Assembly: GCF_002608565.1 (NCBI RefSeq)
Contig: NZ_LIXM01000008.1
Span: 100,171-164,170, forward strand
Direction: 5' to 3'
Length of the DNA: 64,000 nt
DNA from: Vibrio sp. PID17_43
GTDB lineage: Bacteria; Pseudomonadota; Gammaproteobacteria; Enterobacterales; Vibrionaceae
In this document: positions 10,783 to 20,521 of the stretch, piece after piece
How positions within the stretch are numbered: position 1 is the stretch's first letter
Layout of the letters: each line of letters starts with the position of its first letter
Notes under the pieces: generated by a model
Told to the model about the DNA's origin: nothing
The model's input: the letters and a program-made list of their open reading frames with translations, nothing else
The model's database searches: none
Made by a program: the position numbers and the translations under genes

Positions 10783-10796
10783 TTGATCCAAAACAA
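10783..10796 (+). promoter_or_regulatory. Candidate FNR site upstream of napF
   Basis: TTGAT-CCAA-AACAA matches the FNR consensus TTGAT-N4-ATCAA at 9 of 10 defined positions. It lies 29 bp upstream (centre to centre) of the candidate NarP site. FNR control of napF is known in enterobacteria; its use here is inferred. Confidence 0.5.
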
Positions 10797-10810
10797 CATT
10801 ACCTCCTAAT

Positions 10811-10826
10811 TAACCCCTTAGAGGTA
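10811..10826 (+). promoter_or_regulatory. Candidate NarP 7-2-7 site upstream of napF
   Basis: TAACCCC-TT-AGAGGTA has the two-heptamer arrangement bound by NarP. The right half fits AKNRGTA perfectly; the left half is partial. A TACAAT -10-like box at 10849-10854 would place the site near -42. Confidence 0.5.
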
Positions 10827-10932
10827 TTTATGCAAATATGTCAAAAACTACAATTTCATGTCCTTAAATGAAAGTTTATTAACAAAGTAAATGATTATGC
10901 TTAATTTGGGTTTCAATTGTTGAGGTAACTTA

Positions 10933-11418
10933 GTGGTAGACCTTTCGAAAAGAAGACTCTTTGCAAAGAAAATACAGCAGGATAACTCTGTACGCCTTCC
11001 TTGGTTAGCCAATCCAACACAATTTACGGATGACTGCACCCGCTGCGGAAAATGCATTGAAGCTTGTGAAACAAGAATCATCACTAAAAACGACGGTGGA
11101 TTTCCTGCGGTCGATTTTGCGATTAATGAATGCACTTTTTGTTACCAATGTGTTGATGCCTGTCCAGAGAAGCTATTTCTAACCGAAGCTGAGCAGCCTT
11201 GGCTAGCAAAAGCCGCTATTACAGATAGCTGCTTAGCGAAGCAAAATGTCGAGTGCCGTAGCTGCGGTGACGTGTGTGAGTCAATGGTAATCAAGTTCAA
11301 ATTAGAACTGGGCAAGGTGGCACAACCGAAATTAGACCTTGATGAATGTAACGGATGTGGCGCATGTGTTTCTGTGTGCCCTACGTCAGCCATCAATGTG
11401 AGCAATATAACCGCCTAA
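10933..11418 (+). CDS. napF: Ferredoxin-type protein NapF
   Basis: This 161-residue cytoplasmic iron-sulfur protein has four Cys clusters: CTRCGKCIEACE, CTFCYQCVDACP, CRSCGDVC and CNGCGACVSVCP. That matches the NapF pattern, which is thought to aid maturation of NapA. The start is GTG at 10933 with a GAGGTAA ribosome site 5-11 nt upstream. It is the first gene of napFDABC and transcribes divergently from narQ, with candidate FNR and NarP sites between. Confidence 0.95.
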   Translation: MVDLSKRRLFAKKIQQDNSVRLPWLANPTQFTDDCTRCGKCIEACETRIITKNDGGFPAVDFAINECTFCYQCVDACPEKLFLTEAEQPWLAKAAITDSCLAKQNVECRSCGDVCESMVIKFKLELGKVAQPKLDLDECNGCGACVSVCPTSAINVSNITA

Positions 11419-11462
11419 TGCCCAAGAGGACAAAATTAGGCAACAAAAAGCGAGAGATAACT

Positions 11463-11771
11463 ATGGCACTAAACGAAGTGCACATTTCAAGCATCGTGGT
11501 TCATGTCGCCCCTCAACATTTAGAGGCCATAAAAACGCAAATCGAAACGTTCGACAATGCCGAAATTTATGGTGACAGCCCTGAGGGCAAAATCGTGGTG
11601 GTGCTAGAAACCGAGAACCAAGGTTTCATCACCGACACTATCGATGCGATTAATAATTTACCGGATGTTTTGAGCACAGTACTGGTTTATCACCAAATCG
11701 AAACTGGGTTTGAAGAAACGGAAGAAAAAGACACTGGAACACAACATTCCCAAATCGAGGGTGAAGTATGA
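11463..11771 (+). CDS. napD: NapD, chaperone for the NapA twin-arginine leader
   Basis: The 102-residue protein matches NapD, which binds the NapA signal peptide until the cofactor is inserted. The frame is open further upstream to 11355, but the ATG at 11463 gives the normal N-terminus ([20 protein letters not shown]). The upstream part overlaps napF and is a shadow. The acidic, Gln-rich tail is slightly longer than typical. Its stop overlaps the napA start (ATGA at 11768-11771), giving tight coupling. Confidence 0.93.
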   Translation: MALNEVHISSIVVHVAPQHLEAIKTQIETFDNAEIYGDSPEGKIVVVLETENQGFITDTIDAINNLPDVLSTVLVYHQIETGFEETEEKDTGTQHSQIEGEV

Positions 11772-14257
11772 AAATGACAAGACGTGCGTTTGTAAAAGCA
11801 AACGCAGCTGCATCAGCTGCTGCTGTCGCAGGTATTACACTACCGGCTTCTGCAACCAATCTGATTGCAAGCTCTGATCAAACCAAAATCACATGGGACA
11901 AAGCGCCTTGTCGTTTCTGTGGTACTGGCTGTTCTGTTCTTGTTGGTACACAAAACGGCAAAGTGGTCGCGACTCAGGGTGACCCTGAAGCACCAGTAAA
12001 CAAAGGCCTTAACTGTATCAAAGGTTACTTCCTTTCTAAGATCATGTACGGTCAAGACCGTCTGACTCAGCCTCTTCTACGTATGAAAGATGGCAAATAC
12101 AGCAAAGACGGCGACTTCGCGCCTGTATCTTGGGATACCGCTTTCGACATCATGGCCGAAAAATGGAAAGCATCACTAGAAACGAAAGGTCCAACAAGCA
12201 TTGGTATGTTTGGTTCAGGCCAATGGACAGTAATGGAAGGTTACGCGGCCGCTAAAATGATGAAAGCGGGCTTCCGCTCTAATAACATCGACCCGAATGC
12301 ACGCCACTGTATGGCATCGGCTGTCGTGGGCTTCATGCGCGCATTTGGTATTGATGAACCAATGGGTTGTTACGATGACTTCGAGAACGCGGATTCTTTC
12401 GTTCTTTGGGGTTCAAACATGGCAGAAATGCACCCAGTGCTTTGGACTCGCATTACTGACCGCCGTCTAAGCCATCCTCACGTAAAAGTAAATGTGCTTT
12501 CTACTTATTACCATCGTTCATTTGAGTTGGCAGATCACGGCTACATTTTCACCCCTCAGTCTGACCTTGCGATTGCCAACTTCATCGCGAACTACATCAT
12601 CGAAAACGATGCCGTGAACTGGGATTTCGTGAACAAGCACACCAACTTTACTCAAGCAGATACAGACATCGGTTACGGCCTGCGTGACGACGATCCGCTG
12701 CAAAAAGCAGCGAAGAACCCGAACTCTGGCAAGCTGACTCCTATCTCATTCGAAGAATACAAAAAGTCAGTTGCGCCATACACAGTGGAGAAAGCATCTG
12801 AAATCTCTGGCGTTGAAAAAGAGAAGCTAATCGAGCTTGCGAAGCAATACGCGGATCCAAACACGAAAGTGATGTCGCTATGGACGATGGGTATGAACCA
12901 ACATACTCGCGGTGTATGGATGAACAACTTGGTTTACAACATCCACCTACTAACCGGTAAGATTGCGACTCCGGGTAACAGCCCATTCTCACTAACTGGT
13001 CAGCCATCAGCGTGTGGTACGGCTCGTGAGGTTGGTACGTTTGCTCACCGTCTACCAGCAGACATGGTGGTTGCTAACCCTAAACACCGTAAGATCGCAG
13101 AAGACATCTGGAAACTACCAGAAGGTACCATCCCACCGAAACCGGGTTTCCACGCAGTACTGCAAGACCGTATGCTGCATGATGGCGTGCTGAACTGTTA
13201 CTGGGTTCAATGTAACAACAATATGCAAGCGGGTCCAAACATTAACTCTGAACGTCTTCCAGGTTACCGTAACCCAGACAACTTCATCGTTGTTTCTGAC
13301 CCATACCCAACAGCAACCGCGCAAGCAGCTGACCTTGTTCTTCCTACCGCAATGTGGATCGAGAAAGAAGGTGCTTATGGTAACGCAGAGCGTCGTACTC
13401 AAGCTTGGTACCAACAAGTTGAGACCATCGGTGATGCCAAATCTGATCTATGGCAGGTAATGGAATTCTCGAAACGCTTCAAGATGGAAGACGTGTGGCC
13501 AGAAGAGCTACTTGCAAAAGCACCTGAATACCGCGGTAAGACTATGTACGACATGCTGTTCAAAAACGGTCAAGTCGACAAATTCCCTATAGAAGAAGCA
13601 CGTGAGATGAACGATGATGCTCACCACTTCGGCTACTACGTACAGAAAGGCCTGTTCGAAGAGTACGCGACGTTTGGTCGTGGTCACGGTCACGATTTGG
13701 CACCATACGATGTTTACCACACTGTACGTGGTCTGCGCTGGCCAGTTGTTGATGGAAAAGAAACACAATGGCGCTTTAAAGAAGGATCTGACCCATATGC
13801 GAAAGCAGGGTCAGGTTGGGACTTCTACGGCAATGCCGATGGTAAAGCGAAGATCATTTCTGCACCATACGAAGCGCCACCAGAAGTACCAAACGAAGAG
13901 TTTGACCTATGGCTATGTACTGGCCGAGTTCTTGAGCATTGGCACACAGGTACTATGACTCGTCGTGTACCAGAACTATACAAAGCGGTACCTGACGCGT
14001 TGGTTTACATGCATCCTGCTGATGCGAAGAAACGTAACGTACGTCGTGGTGAAGAAGTTCTGATTACAAACAAACGTGGTGAAGTTCGCGTTCGCGTTGA
14101 AACTCGCGGCCGTAACCGTCCACCTGAAGGCTTGGTATTCGTACCGTTCTTTGATGCTCGTATTTTGATTAACAAGTTGATTCTTGATGCGACTGACCCT
14201 CTGTCTAAACAGACAGACTTTAAGAAGTGTCCAGTCAAAATCACGAAAATTGCTTAA
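11768..14257 (+). CDS. napA: Periplasmic nitrate reductase catalytic subunit NapA
   Basis: This 829-residue molybdo-bis-MGD enzyme reduces nitrate to nitrite in the periplasm. The N-terminus is a twin-arginine leader ([19 protein letters not shown], cleavage after PASA). A [4Fe-4S] site follows ([13 protein letters not shown] ... CIKGYF), and the molybdenum-ligating Cys lies in [15 protein letters not shown]-terminal molybdopterin dinucleotide-binding domain ends in the typical CPVKITK. It receives electrons from NapB. It uses preferred codons heavily, consistent with high expression. Confidence 0.98.
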   Translation: MKMTRRAFVKANAAASAAAVAGITLPASATNLIASSDQTKITWDKAPCRFCGTGCSVLVGTQNGKVVATQGDPEAPVNKGLNCIKGYFLSKIMYGQDRLTQPLLRMKDGKYSKDGDFAPVSWDTAFDIMAEKWKASLETKGPTSIGMFGSGQWTVMEGYAAAKMMKAGFRSNNIDPNARHCMASAVVGFMRAFGIDEPMGCYDDFENADSFVLWGSNMAEMHPVLWTRITDRRLSHPHVKVNVLSTYYHRSFELADHGYIFTPQSDLAIANFIANYIIENDAVNWDFVNKHTNFTQADTDIGYGLRDDDPLQKAAKNPNSGKLTPISFEEYKKSVAPYTVEKASEISGVEKEKLIELAKQYADPNTKVMSLWTMGMNQHTRGVWMNNLVYNIHLLTGKIATPGNSPFSLTGQPSACGTAREVGTFAHRLPADMVVANPKHRKIAEDIWKLPEGTIPPKPGFHAVLQDRMLHDGVLNCYWVQCNNNMQAGPNINSERLPGYRNPDNFIVVSDPYPTATAQAADLVLPTAMWIEKEGAYGNAERRTQAWYQQVETIGDAKSDLWQVMEFSKRFKMEDVWPEELLAKAPEYRGKTMYDMLFKNGQVDKFPIEEAREMNDDAHHFGYYVQKGLFEEYATFGRGHGHDLAPYDVYHTVRGLRWPVVDGKETQWRFKEGSDPYAKAGSGWDFYGNADGKAKIISAPYEAPPEVPNEEFDLWLCTGRVLEHWHTGTMTRRVPELYKAVPDALVYMHPADAKKRNVRRGEEVLITNKRGEVRVRVETRGRNRPPEGLVFVPFFDARILINKLILDATDPLSKQTDFKKCPVKITKIA

Positions 14258-14276
14258 CCGTCAAACAACGAATGCA

Positions 14277-14301
14277 AGGGCCGTCTACTCGGCGGCCTAA
14301 A
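14277..14301 (+). other. Hairpin between napA and napB
   Basis: GGCCG and CGGCC flank a short loop in the 73-nt napA-napB gap, without a T-tract. It may stabilise the upstream message or separate the translation of the two cistrons. Confidence 0.4.
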
Positions 14302-14330
14302 AAGAATTTAAGCCATAAGGCGGAGATGAA

Positions 14331-14789
14331 ATGATGAAAAAATACCTTATCGCACTTTTATCTGTAGGTGCTTTATTGACAGGCGTTGCACAAGCAGAGC
14401 TGGATAATCCAGGTGGCACAGGCGGTCTAGACTCACTACGTGGCAGCACGCAACTTGAAGACACTCGTCCTGCAGATGATTTCAAAGACTTTCCAAAAGA
14501 CCAAATCGTTGCAGACAGCTATGTATATCAGCCGCCACTGATCCCACATAGCATCCGTAACTACGAAGTGTCTTTGAACGCAAACAAATGTCTAGCCTGT
14601 CACAGCTGGAAAAACGCTAAAGACGCAGGCGCGACCAAAATCAGTGTAACGCACTACGTTAACCGAGAAGACGCAGTATTGGCAGACATGTCTCCACGTC
14701 GCTACTTCTGTTTGCAATGTCACGTTCCACAAACCAGTGCTACCCCACTAGTGGAAAACGAGTTTAAGGCAGTCGATTCGCTTCAGTAA
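14331..14789 (+). CDS. napB: Nitrate reductase cytochrome c-type subunit NapB
   Basis: The 152-residue diheme cytochrome has a Sec signal peptide (MMKKYLIALLSVGALLTGVAQA) and two heme c sites, CLACH and CLQCH, with distal His candidates such as PPLIPHSI. It passes electrons from NapC to NapA in the periplasm. ATG codons at 14331 and 14334 are both possible; the GGAG ribosome site favours the second slightly. Confidence 0.97.
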   Translation: MMKKYLIALLSVGALLTGVAQAELDNPGGTGGLDSLRGSTQLEDTRPADDFKDFPKDQIVADSYVYQPPLIPHSIRNYEVSLNANKCLACHSWKNAKDAGATKISVTHYVNREDAVLADMSPRRYFCLQCHVPQTSATPLVENEFKAVDSLQ

Positions 14790-14817
14790 TTGAAACGCGA
14801 ATACTAAGAGGTTACTT

Positions 14818-15396
14818 ATGAAAATACTTAAAGCGTTTTGGAAGAGACTGTCGAGCCCAAGTAAAGCTGCCGCTGGTGTAGTTTTATTCCTAGGCTTCGC
14901 TGGTGGTCTTCTGTTTTGGGGCGCATTCAACACGGGTATGGAAGCGACCAACACAGAAGAATTTTGTTCTGGCTGTCACGCTCCTATCGTCGCTGAAATT
15001 CAAGAAACGATTCACTACTCGAACCGCTCTGGTGTTCGTGCAATCTGTTCAGACTGTCACGTACCACATGAATGGACCGATAAGATCGTTCGTAAAGTTC
15101 AAGCGTCTAAAGAGCTGTTTGCACACTTCGTAACGAAGACTATCGATACGCCGGAGAAATTCCAAGCTCGTCGTGCACACCTAGCAGAACGTGAATGGGT
15201 GCGTATGAAGCAGAACGATTCTCTGGAATGTCGTAACTGTCACCAGTTCGATTACATGGACTACTCACAGCAAGGTAAACGTGCTGCGGCCCAACACTCA
15301 ACCGCTTTGGCTTCAGGCGACAAAACTTGTGTAGATTGTCATAAAGGTATCGCACACAAACTGCCTGACATGCACGGCGTTGAAGGCTGGCAATAA
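14818..15396 (+). CDS. napC: Membrane tetraheme quinol dehydrogenase NapC
   Basis: This 192-residue NapC/NirT protein has one N-terminal membrane anchor (~21-42, AAGVVLFLGFAGGLLFWGAF) and four CxxCH heme sites: CSGCH, CSDCH, CRNCH and CVDCH. It oxidises menaquinol or ubiquinol and reduces NapB. With no napGH in the operon, NapC is the only evident quinol route to NapAB here. Confidence 0.97.
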   Translation: MKILKAFWKRLSSPSKAAAGVVLFLGFAGGLLFWGAFNTGMEATNTEEFCSGCHAPIVAEIQETIHYSNRSGVRAICSDCHVPHEWTDKIVRKVQASKELFAHFVTKTIDTPEKFQARRAHLAEREWVRMKQNDSLECRNCHQFDYMDYSQQGKRAAAQHSTALASGDKTCVDCHKGIAHKLPDMHGVEGWQ

Positions 15397-15411
15397 GGAG
15401 AAATACAGACA

Positions 15412-15546
15412 ATGAGTAATCTTGAATCCTTTATCTGGCACTTCCTTGGATACAGCGCAATGCCAGTCATTATTCTTTCCGGCTTTATCGGAGTAGCAGC
15501 AATCTCTCTATGGCTACTCTCACTAGGTAAGGATAAAGAGGTCTAA
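15412..15546 (+). CDS. 44-aa single-span membrane peptide at the end of the nap operon (TIGR02808-like)
   Basis: An ATG at 15412 lies 16 nt after napC, with an AAGGAG site about 10 nt upstream. The 44-residue product has one hydrophobic span (MPVIILSGFIGVAAISLWLLSL) and a charged tail (GKDKEV). Its size and position match the short nap-linked family TIGR02808, and it resembles NapE in topology. The function is unknown; a role in stabilising the membrane-side Nap complex is only inference. A terminator follows. Confidence 0.8.
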   Translation: MSNLESFIWHFLGYSAMPVIILSGFIGVAAISLWLLSLGKDKEV

Positions 15547-15586
15547 ACCGCCTCTACCAGTCAACTTTTTGCCCATTTTGTTGACG

Positions 15587-15618
15587 AAAAACGCCAAGCA
15601 TCCACTTGGCGTTTTTGT
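15587..15618 (+). terminator. nap operon terminator
   Basis: AAAACGCCAAG and CTTGGCGTTTT form a stem with a T-run directly after it, about 45 nt beyond the last nap gene. Confidence 0.9.
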
Positions 15619-15648
15619 TAATAGCACCAACTCCATACCTTCCACTAA

Positions 15649-15674
15649 TAAAAAAGCGGCCGTAAAAGACCGCA
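15649..15674 (-). terminator. pha operon terminator
   Basis: On the minus strand, GCGGTC and GGCCGC form a 6-bp stem (one G-T pair), followed by TTTTTT. It lies about 30 nt beyond the phaC stop. Confidence 0.75.
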
Positions 15675-15699
15675 ATAACTTACTGCTATAGGGAACTGT

Positions 15700-17475
15700 C
15701 TACGCGCCTTCTAATGGCAGCGTCTGCTTAACGTACTCACCCGGTGCAGGGCCAATCAAAGGGTGGTTTTCAGAACCGATAGAGAAAGGCTCAACTTGCT
15801 CTTTCGTGTTGAATGTCAATAGCCATTCATGCCAATGCGTCCACCAAGATCCTTCTTTGTAGTCTGCGTTGCTGAACCATTCATCTGCAGAATCATCAAG
15901 GTTATCGTTCAGCCAATAGCCATATTTATTCTTTGCTGGAGGGTTTACAATGCCCGCAATATGGCCTGATTGACCAAGCACGAATGTCTTGTTGCCACCT
16001 GTATTCAGCGCACCGCGATAGGTACCCTGCCAAAGCGCAATATGATCTTCTTTCGTAGATATAAAATAGCTAGGAATTTTGATCTTATTCAAATCAATCC
16101 ATACACCACCAATCTTCACCCCTTTATCTTGAACGAGCTTATTCTCAAGGTAAAGCTCTCGAAGCAGGAAGTTGTGTGAAGCCGCACTTACGTTGGTGCT
16201 GTCACTATTCCAATACAATAAATCGAAATCTACTGGGCTATTACCTTTTAGATAATTATCTACGTAGTAATTCCAATACAAACTGTTTTCACGTAGCAGA
16301 CTGAACGTCACACTCAATGAACGACCATCCATGTATCCCTTTGCGTTATTCTGTGCCTCGACCGCACTGATAATGGTGTCGTTAATGTAAGCACCGACTT
16401 CACCCGGCTGAGAGAAATCCAACAACGTGGTAAAGAAGGTCGCTGATTTGATGCGCTTTTTCATACGCTTGGCAGCATAATACGCCACAGTACTGGCAAG
16501 CACTGTACCACCAATACAATAGCCAGCCGCATTAATTTGCTCTTGTCCTGTGATGTCTTCAATCGCGGCAACCGCTTTAACTACGCCGTCGGTGACGTAA
16601 TCTCCAAACTCAACATTCGCTTGAGCTTTACCAGGGTTGCGCCATGACATCATAAAGACACTGTGCCCCTGCTCAAGCAACCAACGCACCATCGAGTTCT
16701 TCTCGGTCAAATCGAGAATATAATATTTGTTAATGAAAGGTGGTACGATAAGAAGCGGCGTAGCGTTGACCTTCTCCGTCAATGGACGGTACTGAATCAA
16801 TTCAAATAAATCATTCTTAAATACCACGTCTCCTTTTGTAGTCGCAACATCGTCCCCTAGGCGAAAAGCGTTATTATTCGTCATCCGAACTTTCAAAATG
16901 TCCGCACTCGATTCGAAATCCTCTTTTAACTGCTCTAAACCAGTTAAAAGGTTTTCGCCATTTTGCTCTAGCGTAAGCTTAAGTAGTTCGGGATTGGTTG
17001 CGATAAAGTTCGAAGGAGACAGTGCGTTGATCGCCTGACGAGAAAAGAAAATGATACGTTCTTTTGTTTTTTCATCTAAACCGTCTAACGATTCAACGGT
17101 ATCTAAATAGGTTTTGCTAAATAAAAGATAAGATTGCTTGATGAAGCTATACATCGCTTCGTTTTGCCAAGCTTCATTAGAAAAACGCTTGTCGCCCTTT
17201 TCTGCCTCAATAATTTGATTCTGGTTACCAATCAAAGCAACATTTTGCCAAATCTGTAACTGTTGCTCCCACCATTGCGCTTGCAAGTTCAAAAGCTTAG
17301 CTGGTTGATTCGCCACTTGCTCGAAGAGTTTGGCAGTATCTTCAAGATTCACTTCTTGCATGGCCTTATTCAAAGGAGAGTTCACGGCTGCCTTGTTGAG
17401 TTCGAGATCATGCCACCACTGTTGATTGGTTTCCTGAAGCTTAACAAGATAGTCCGAAAAGAAGTGTTGAAACAT
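15700..17475 (-). CDS. phaC: Class I polyhydroxyalkanoate synthase PhaC
   Basis: This 591-residue class I synthase polymerises 3-hydroxybutyryl-CoA into PHB on granule surfaces. The lipase-like box is GYCIGG with the nucleophile Cys at about residue 320. The catalytic Asp (YFISTKEDHIALW) and His (LGQSGHIAGIVNPP) follow in order. The N-terminal PhaC_N domain and the WWTHWHEWL motif near the end are typical. It is the last gene of phaB-phaA-phaP-phaC. Confidence 0.97.
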   Translation of the reverse strand: MFQHFFSDYLVKLQETNQQWWHDLELNKAAVNSPLNKAMQEVNLEDTAKLFEQVANQPAKLLNLQAQWWEQQLQIWQNVALIGNQNQIIEAEKGDKRFSNEAWQNEAMYSFIKQSYLLFSKTYLDTVESLDGLDEKTKERIIFFSRQAINALSPSNFIATNPELLKLTLEQNGENLLTGLEQLKEDFESSADILKVRMTNNNAFRLGDDVATTKGDVVFKNDLFELIQYRPLTEKVNATPLLIVPPFINKYYILDLTEKNSMVRWLLEQGHSVFMMSWRNPGKAQANVEFGDYVTDGVVKAVAAIEDITGQEQINAAGYCIGGTVLASTVAYYAAKRMKKRIKSATFFTTLLDFSQPGEVGAYINDTIISAVEAQNNAKGYMDGRSLSVTFSLLRENSLYWNYYVDNYLKGNSPVDFDLLYWNSDSTNVSAASHNFLLRELYLENKLVQDKGVKIGGVWIDLNKIKIPSYFISTKEDHIALWQGTYRGALNTGGNKTFVLGQSGHIAGIVNPPAKNKYGYWLNDNLDDSADEWFSNADYKEGSWWTHWHEWLLTFNTKEQVEPFSIGSENHPLIGPAPGEYVKQTLPLEGA

Positions 17476-17540
17476 AGTCTTACTCCTATACTCGGAAAAA
17501 ACAACGCCGCCCAGAAAACGGGCGGCGAAAATCTGACAAA

Positions 17541-17888
17541 TTACGCAGGAGTAACAGTCTTTAGGTTTTCCGAAGTCATTTTTTCAACGTCTTCTTTGAA
17601 CTCTTTTGCGATCGACTGCAGCTTATTGCTATCATCCATCATTTGCTGAGAAAGCTTAGTCAGAACAGCTAGCTGCTGGCTGTTGAATGCGGTAAGAGAA
17701 GTCACATCTTTGATTTCAGATGCCGATTTCATTTGATTTAAGCCCACTTCGCTGTAAGTACGAATAGCGTTCAGTTGAAGTTCAGTCAGAACTTCAACGT
17801 TCTTAGTCACTAGCTTGTTGAACTTCAGGTATGGTTCAAACGTTTTTTCAGTTTGATCACTAAAAGTTTTGAAGAAATCAGTGTACAT
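17541..17888 (-). CDS. phaP: Phasin (PHA granule-associated protein)
   Basis: The 115-residue, fully helical protein (FSDQTEKTFEPYLKFNKLVTKNVEVLTELQLNAIRTYSEVG...) matches small phasins of the TIGR01841 type. Phasins coat PHB granules and control their number and size. It lies between phaA and phaC, 44 and 65 nt from them, and has a clear ribosome site (AGGAGAT). Confidence 0.92.
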   Translation of the reverse strand: MYTDFFKTFSDQTEKTFEPYLKFNKLVTKNVEVLTELQLNAIRTYSEVGLNQMKSASEIKDVTSLTAFNSQQLAVLTKLSQQMMDDSNKLQSIAKEFKEDVEKMTSENLKTVTPA

Positions 17889-17932
17889 GGTTTATCTCCT
17901 AAAGAAAGAATTAAAAATTTCCGTTTTAATAA

Positions 17933-19144
17933 CTATTTAACGGCTTTTACAACCACAGCCGTGCCCATACCGCCGCCCACACAAAGTGAAGCAACACCGT
18001 ACTGACCGTCTTGTTTGTGAAGTTCGTGTACTAGCGTAACCAGAATACGGTTACCCGACGCACCGAGTGGGTGACCCAATGCGATAGCACCACCATTAAA
18101 GTTGGCCTTATCTTGAATTGAGCTCACTGGTACTTGGTTAGTTTCTGCCAGTTTATGAATTACACCTAGCGCTTGTGCAGCAAAAGCTTCATTCAATTCA
18201 TAAACATCGATATCGCTGGTTTTCAGCTCAGCTTTTTGCAGCGCCTTATTCACTGATTCCACAGGACCAAGACCCATAATCTTCGGATCTAAACCCGATT
18301 GAGCGTAGCTCACCACCTCAGCAATCGGTGTCAAACCGTGCGCTTGAACCGCGCTTTCTGATGCTAGAATGATGGCACTTGCACCGTCGTTAATGCCAGA
18401 AGCGTTCCCTGCTGTCACCGTACCTTCTCGGTCAAACGCAGGGCGCAACTTACTCAGACCTTCTAGCGTTGCATTCGCTTTTGGGTATTCATCTGTATCA
18501 AATACGACGGTTTCGCGACGTTGCGTGACTTCTACTGGTACAATTTCGTCTTTGAATTTGCCTGCTTCAATCGCTGCTACGGCTTTTTGCTGACTCGCTA
18601 ATGCGTACTCATCTTGCTGTTGGCGAGATAAACCGACTTCTTTTGCTACGTTTTCCGCTGTCACACCCATGTGATATTGGTTGTAAACGTCCGTCAAACC
18701 ATCAGCGATAAGAAGGTCTTTCAATTCCATGTTGCCCATTTTGTTACCGTCGCGCACAACGCTAGGCACAATGAATGGGATTTGTGACATCACCTCAACG
18801 CCTGCAGCTACAACGACTTCTGCATCGCCACTGCGAATATGAGAAACGCCATCCATGACGGTTTTCATACCACTGCCGCAAACCATATTCACGCCATAAG
18901 CTGGAACTGTTTCTGGAATACCTGCATAGAGTGCCGCTTGACGCCCAACCCCCATGCCTTGGCCAGCGGCAATCACATTGCCGACAATCACTTCATCGAC
19001 CTTATCGGCAGAAAGTGAGGCAGCCTCAAGTGCGCCTTTAATCGCGACCGCAGCAAGATTACCTGCTGAGGTATTTTTTAAACTTCCACCAAATGCACCA
19101 ATTGGGGTACGTTTCGCAGCAACAATAAATACTTTTTCCATCAT
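17933..19144 (-). CDS. phaA: Acetyl-CoA C-acetyltransferase (beta-ketothiolase) PhaA
   Basis: The 403-residue thiolase condenses two acetyl-CoA to acetoacetyl-CoA. Motifs in order are the acylated Cys in [11 protein letters not shown] (~90), [28 protein letters not shown] (His) and the second catalytic Cys in CVGGGMG near the end. Two adjacent ATGs exist (19144 and 19141); an AAGGAG site fits either. It starts 9 nt after phaB, so the genes are co-translated. Degradative thiolases look alike; the pha context decides the name. Confidence 0.95.
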   Translation of the reverse strand: MMEKVFIVAAKRTPIGAFGGSLKNTSAGNLAAVAIKGALEAASLSADKVDEVIVGNVIAAGQGMGVGRQAALYAGIPETVPAYGVNMVCGSGMKTVMDGVSHIRSGDAEVVVAAGVEVMSQIPFIVPSVVRDGNKMGNMELKDLLIADGLTDVYNQYHMGVTAENVAKEVGLSRQQQDEYALASQQKAVAAIEAGKFKDEIVPVEVTQRRETVVFDTDEYPKANATLEGLSKLRPAFDREGTVTAGNASGINDGASAIILASESAVQAHGLTPIAEVVSYAQSGLDPKIMGLGPVESVNKALQKAELKTSDIDVYELNEAFAAQALGVIHKLAETNQVPVSSIQDKANFNGGAIALGHPLGASGNRILVTLVHELHKQDGQYGVASLCVGGGMGTAVVVKAVK

Positions 19145-19153
19145 CGATACTCC

Positions 19154-19894
19154 TTAGTGCATATATAGGCCGCCATTCACCGACAATGTTTCGCCGGTGA
19201 TGTACGCGCCTGCGTCACTTACTAAAAAGCTCACTGATGCGGCAATTTCTTCCGGCGAAGCCAAACGCCCCATTGGGATCTGATTGGTGATAGACTCCAA
19301 GACTTCAGGCTTCATTTTCTCGACCATCGGTGTGCCGGTATAACCCGGTGCAATAACGTTTACCGTAACGCCGGAACGCGCACCTTCATAAGCAAGCGCC
19401 TTTGAAAAACCAATCATGCCAGCTTTCGCTGCTGAGTAGTTTACTTGTCCGAACTGTCCTTTCAGACCATTCACAGAAGAGATATTGATGATACGACCAC
19501 TGCCTTTCTCGCACATTGCAGCAAATACCGGTTGAGTAACATTGAACAAACTGTTTAAGTTGGTGTTGATAACGTCGTTCCACGCTTGAGCGGTCATTTT
19601 TTTGAAGACGCCATCTCGAGTGATACCTGCGTTGTTAATGACAACATCAATCGTTCCTTCTTCCTGAAGTAACTGTACCAACTTATCAGAACATTCGATT
19701 GTGTTCGTCACGTCTAACTCAAAAAGGCGTACTTGATCTTTATCAAACCCTTTTTCATTAAACCATTCGGAAGCCGACTCGTAGTTTCCAGTTGAGTAAG
19801 TTGCAATTATGCGAAAACCATCATTGACTAATTGAGAAGTAATAGCAGAACCAATTCCGCCTTTTGATCCAGTGATCAAAGCCACTTTTTTCAT
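19154..19894 (-). CDS. phaB: Acetoacetyl-CoA reductase PhaB
   Basis: This short-chain dehydrogenase reduces acetoacetyl-CoA to 3-hydroxybutyryl-CoA with NADPH. Visible motifs are the Rossmann GSKGGIGSAI, NNAG and the catalytic S-Y-K set (INISSVNG ... YSAAKAG), then PGYTGTPM. The frame extends upstream to 19918, but MKKVALITG at 19894 gives the family-standard 246-residue length. It is the first gene of the pha operon. Confidence 0.94.
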   Translation of the reverse strand: MKKVALITGSKGGIGSAITSQLVNDGFRIIATYSTGNYESASEWFNEKGFDKDQVRLFELDVTNTIECSDKLVQLLQEEGTIDVVINNAGITRDGVFKKMTAQAWNDVINTNLNSLFNVTQPVFAAMCEKGSGRIINISSVNGLKGQFGQVNYSAAKAGMIGFSKALAYEGARSGVTVNVIAPGYTGTPMVEKMKPEVLESITNQIPMGRLASPEEIAASVSFLVSDAGAYITGETLSVNGGLYMH

Positions 19895-20521
19895 TGTAGA
19901 CCCCATTCTTTGCAGCATTAATAATTAATCTAAGTAGGACAGAGGTAAATAATTTACCAACTAACGTGTTTTTTATTCTATCGGCAACAATTCCTTTGCA
20001 GCCCTTCGCTTTAAATTAACCAAAAAATATTACATATCAATTAAAACTCTAATCACTTTGCATAAAATTGATGTAGATCTCATTCGCAATGAAATATTAC
20101 AGAAATGTTAATTACATCCAACCCGTTGTTTCTAATTAGATTAAATTTAAAATAGCCCCCTTCAAATGCAATAATAAACCTTTAAATTCAGACGCTTATG
20201 AATAAAAAATCATTCGTTACATCAACTGGTGACTTGAGTTCTTACTATTATTTATTTGTGTAAATACTCTAACTAAATTATTTACCCATAATTTAAAACG
20301 GTCAAATAAACTATATTTATATTAAACTACCGATAAACATCCTAGGTAATTACATTTGTAGCCTCAAACATAACAGACGCATATATCATTTGTACTATAT
20401 TATATGAATACATTAAACATTTATTGCCTGCCTATATTTGGTGCATTACGCACTAATATGTAACAAATACAAATATTTATTATCGTGTTGGTCTACCGTT
20501 ATGAATAACATTTACTCAATC
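19895..20521. other. AT-rich intergenic region upstream of phaB
   Basis: This stretch is strongly AT-rich with no credible reading frame on either strand. It must hold the pha operon promoter. The first ~20 nt are the only part that could be coding, if phaB starts further upstream. I see no clear operator or RNA gene. Confidence 0.5.

Noticed and set aside
13614..13958. Long frames inside napA, the RND genes and secD on other frames
   Set aside because: They are shadows of strongly coding genes with no independent start signals.
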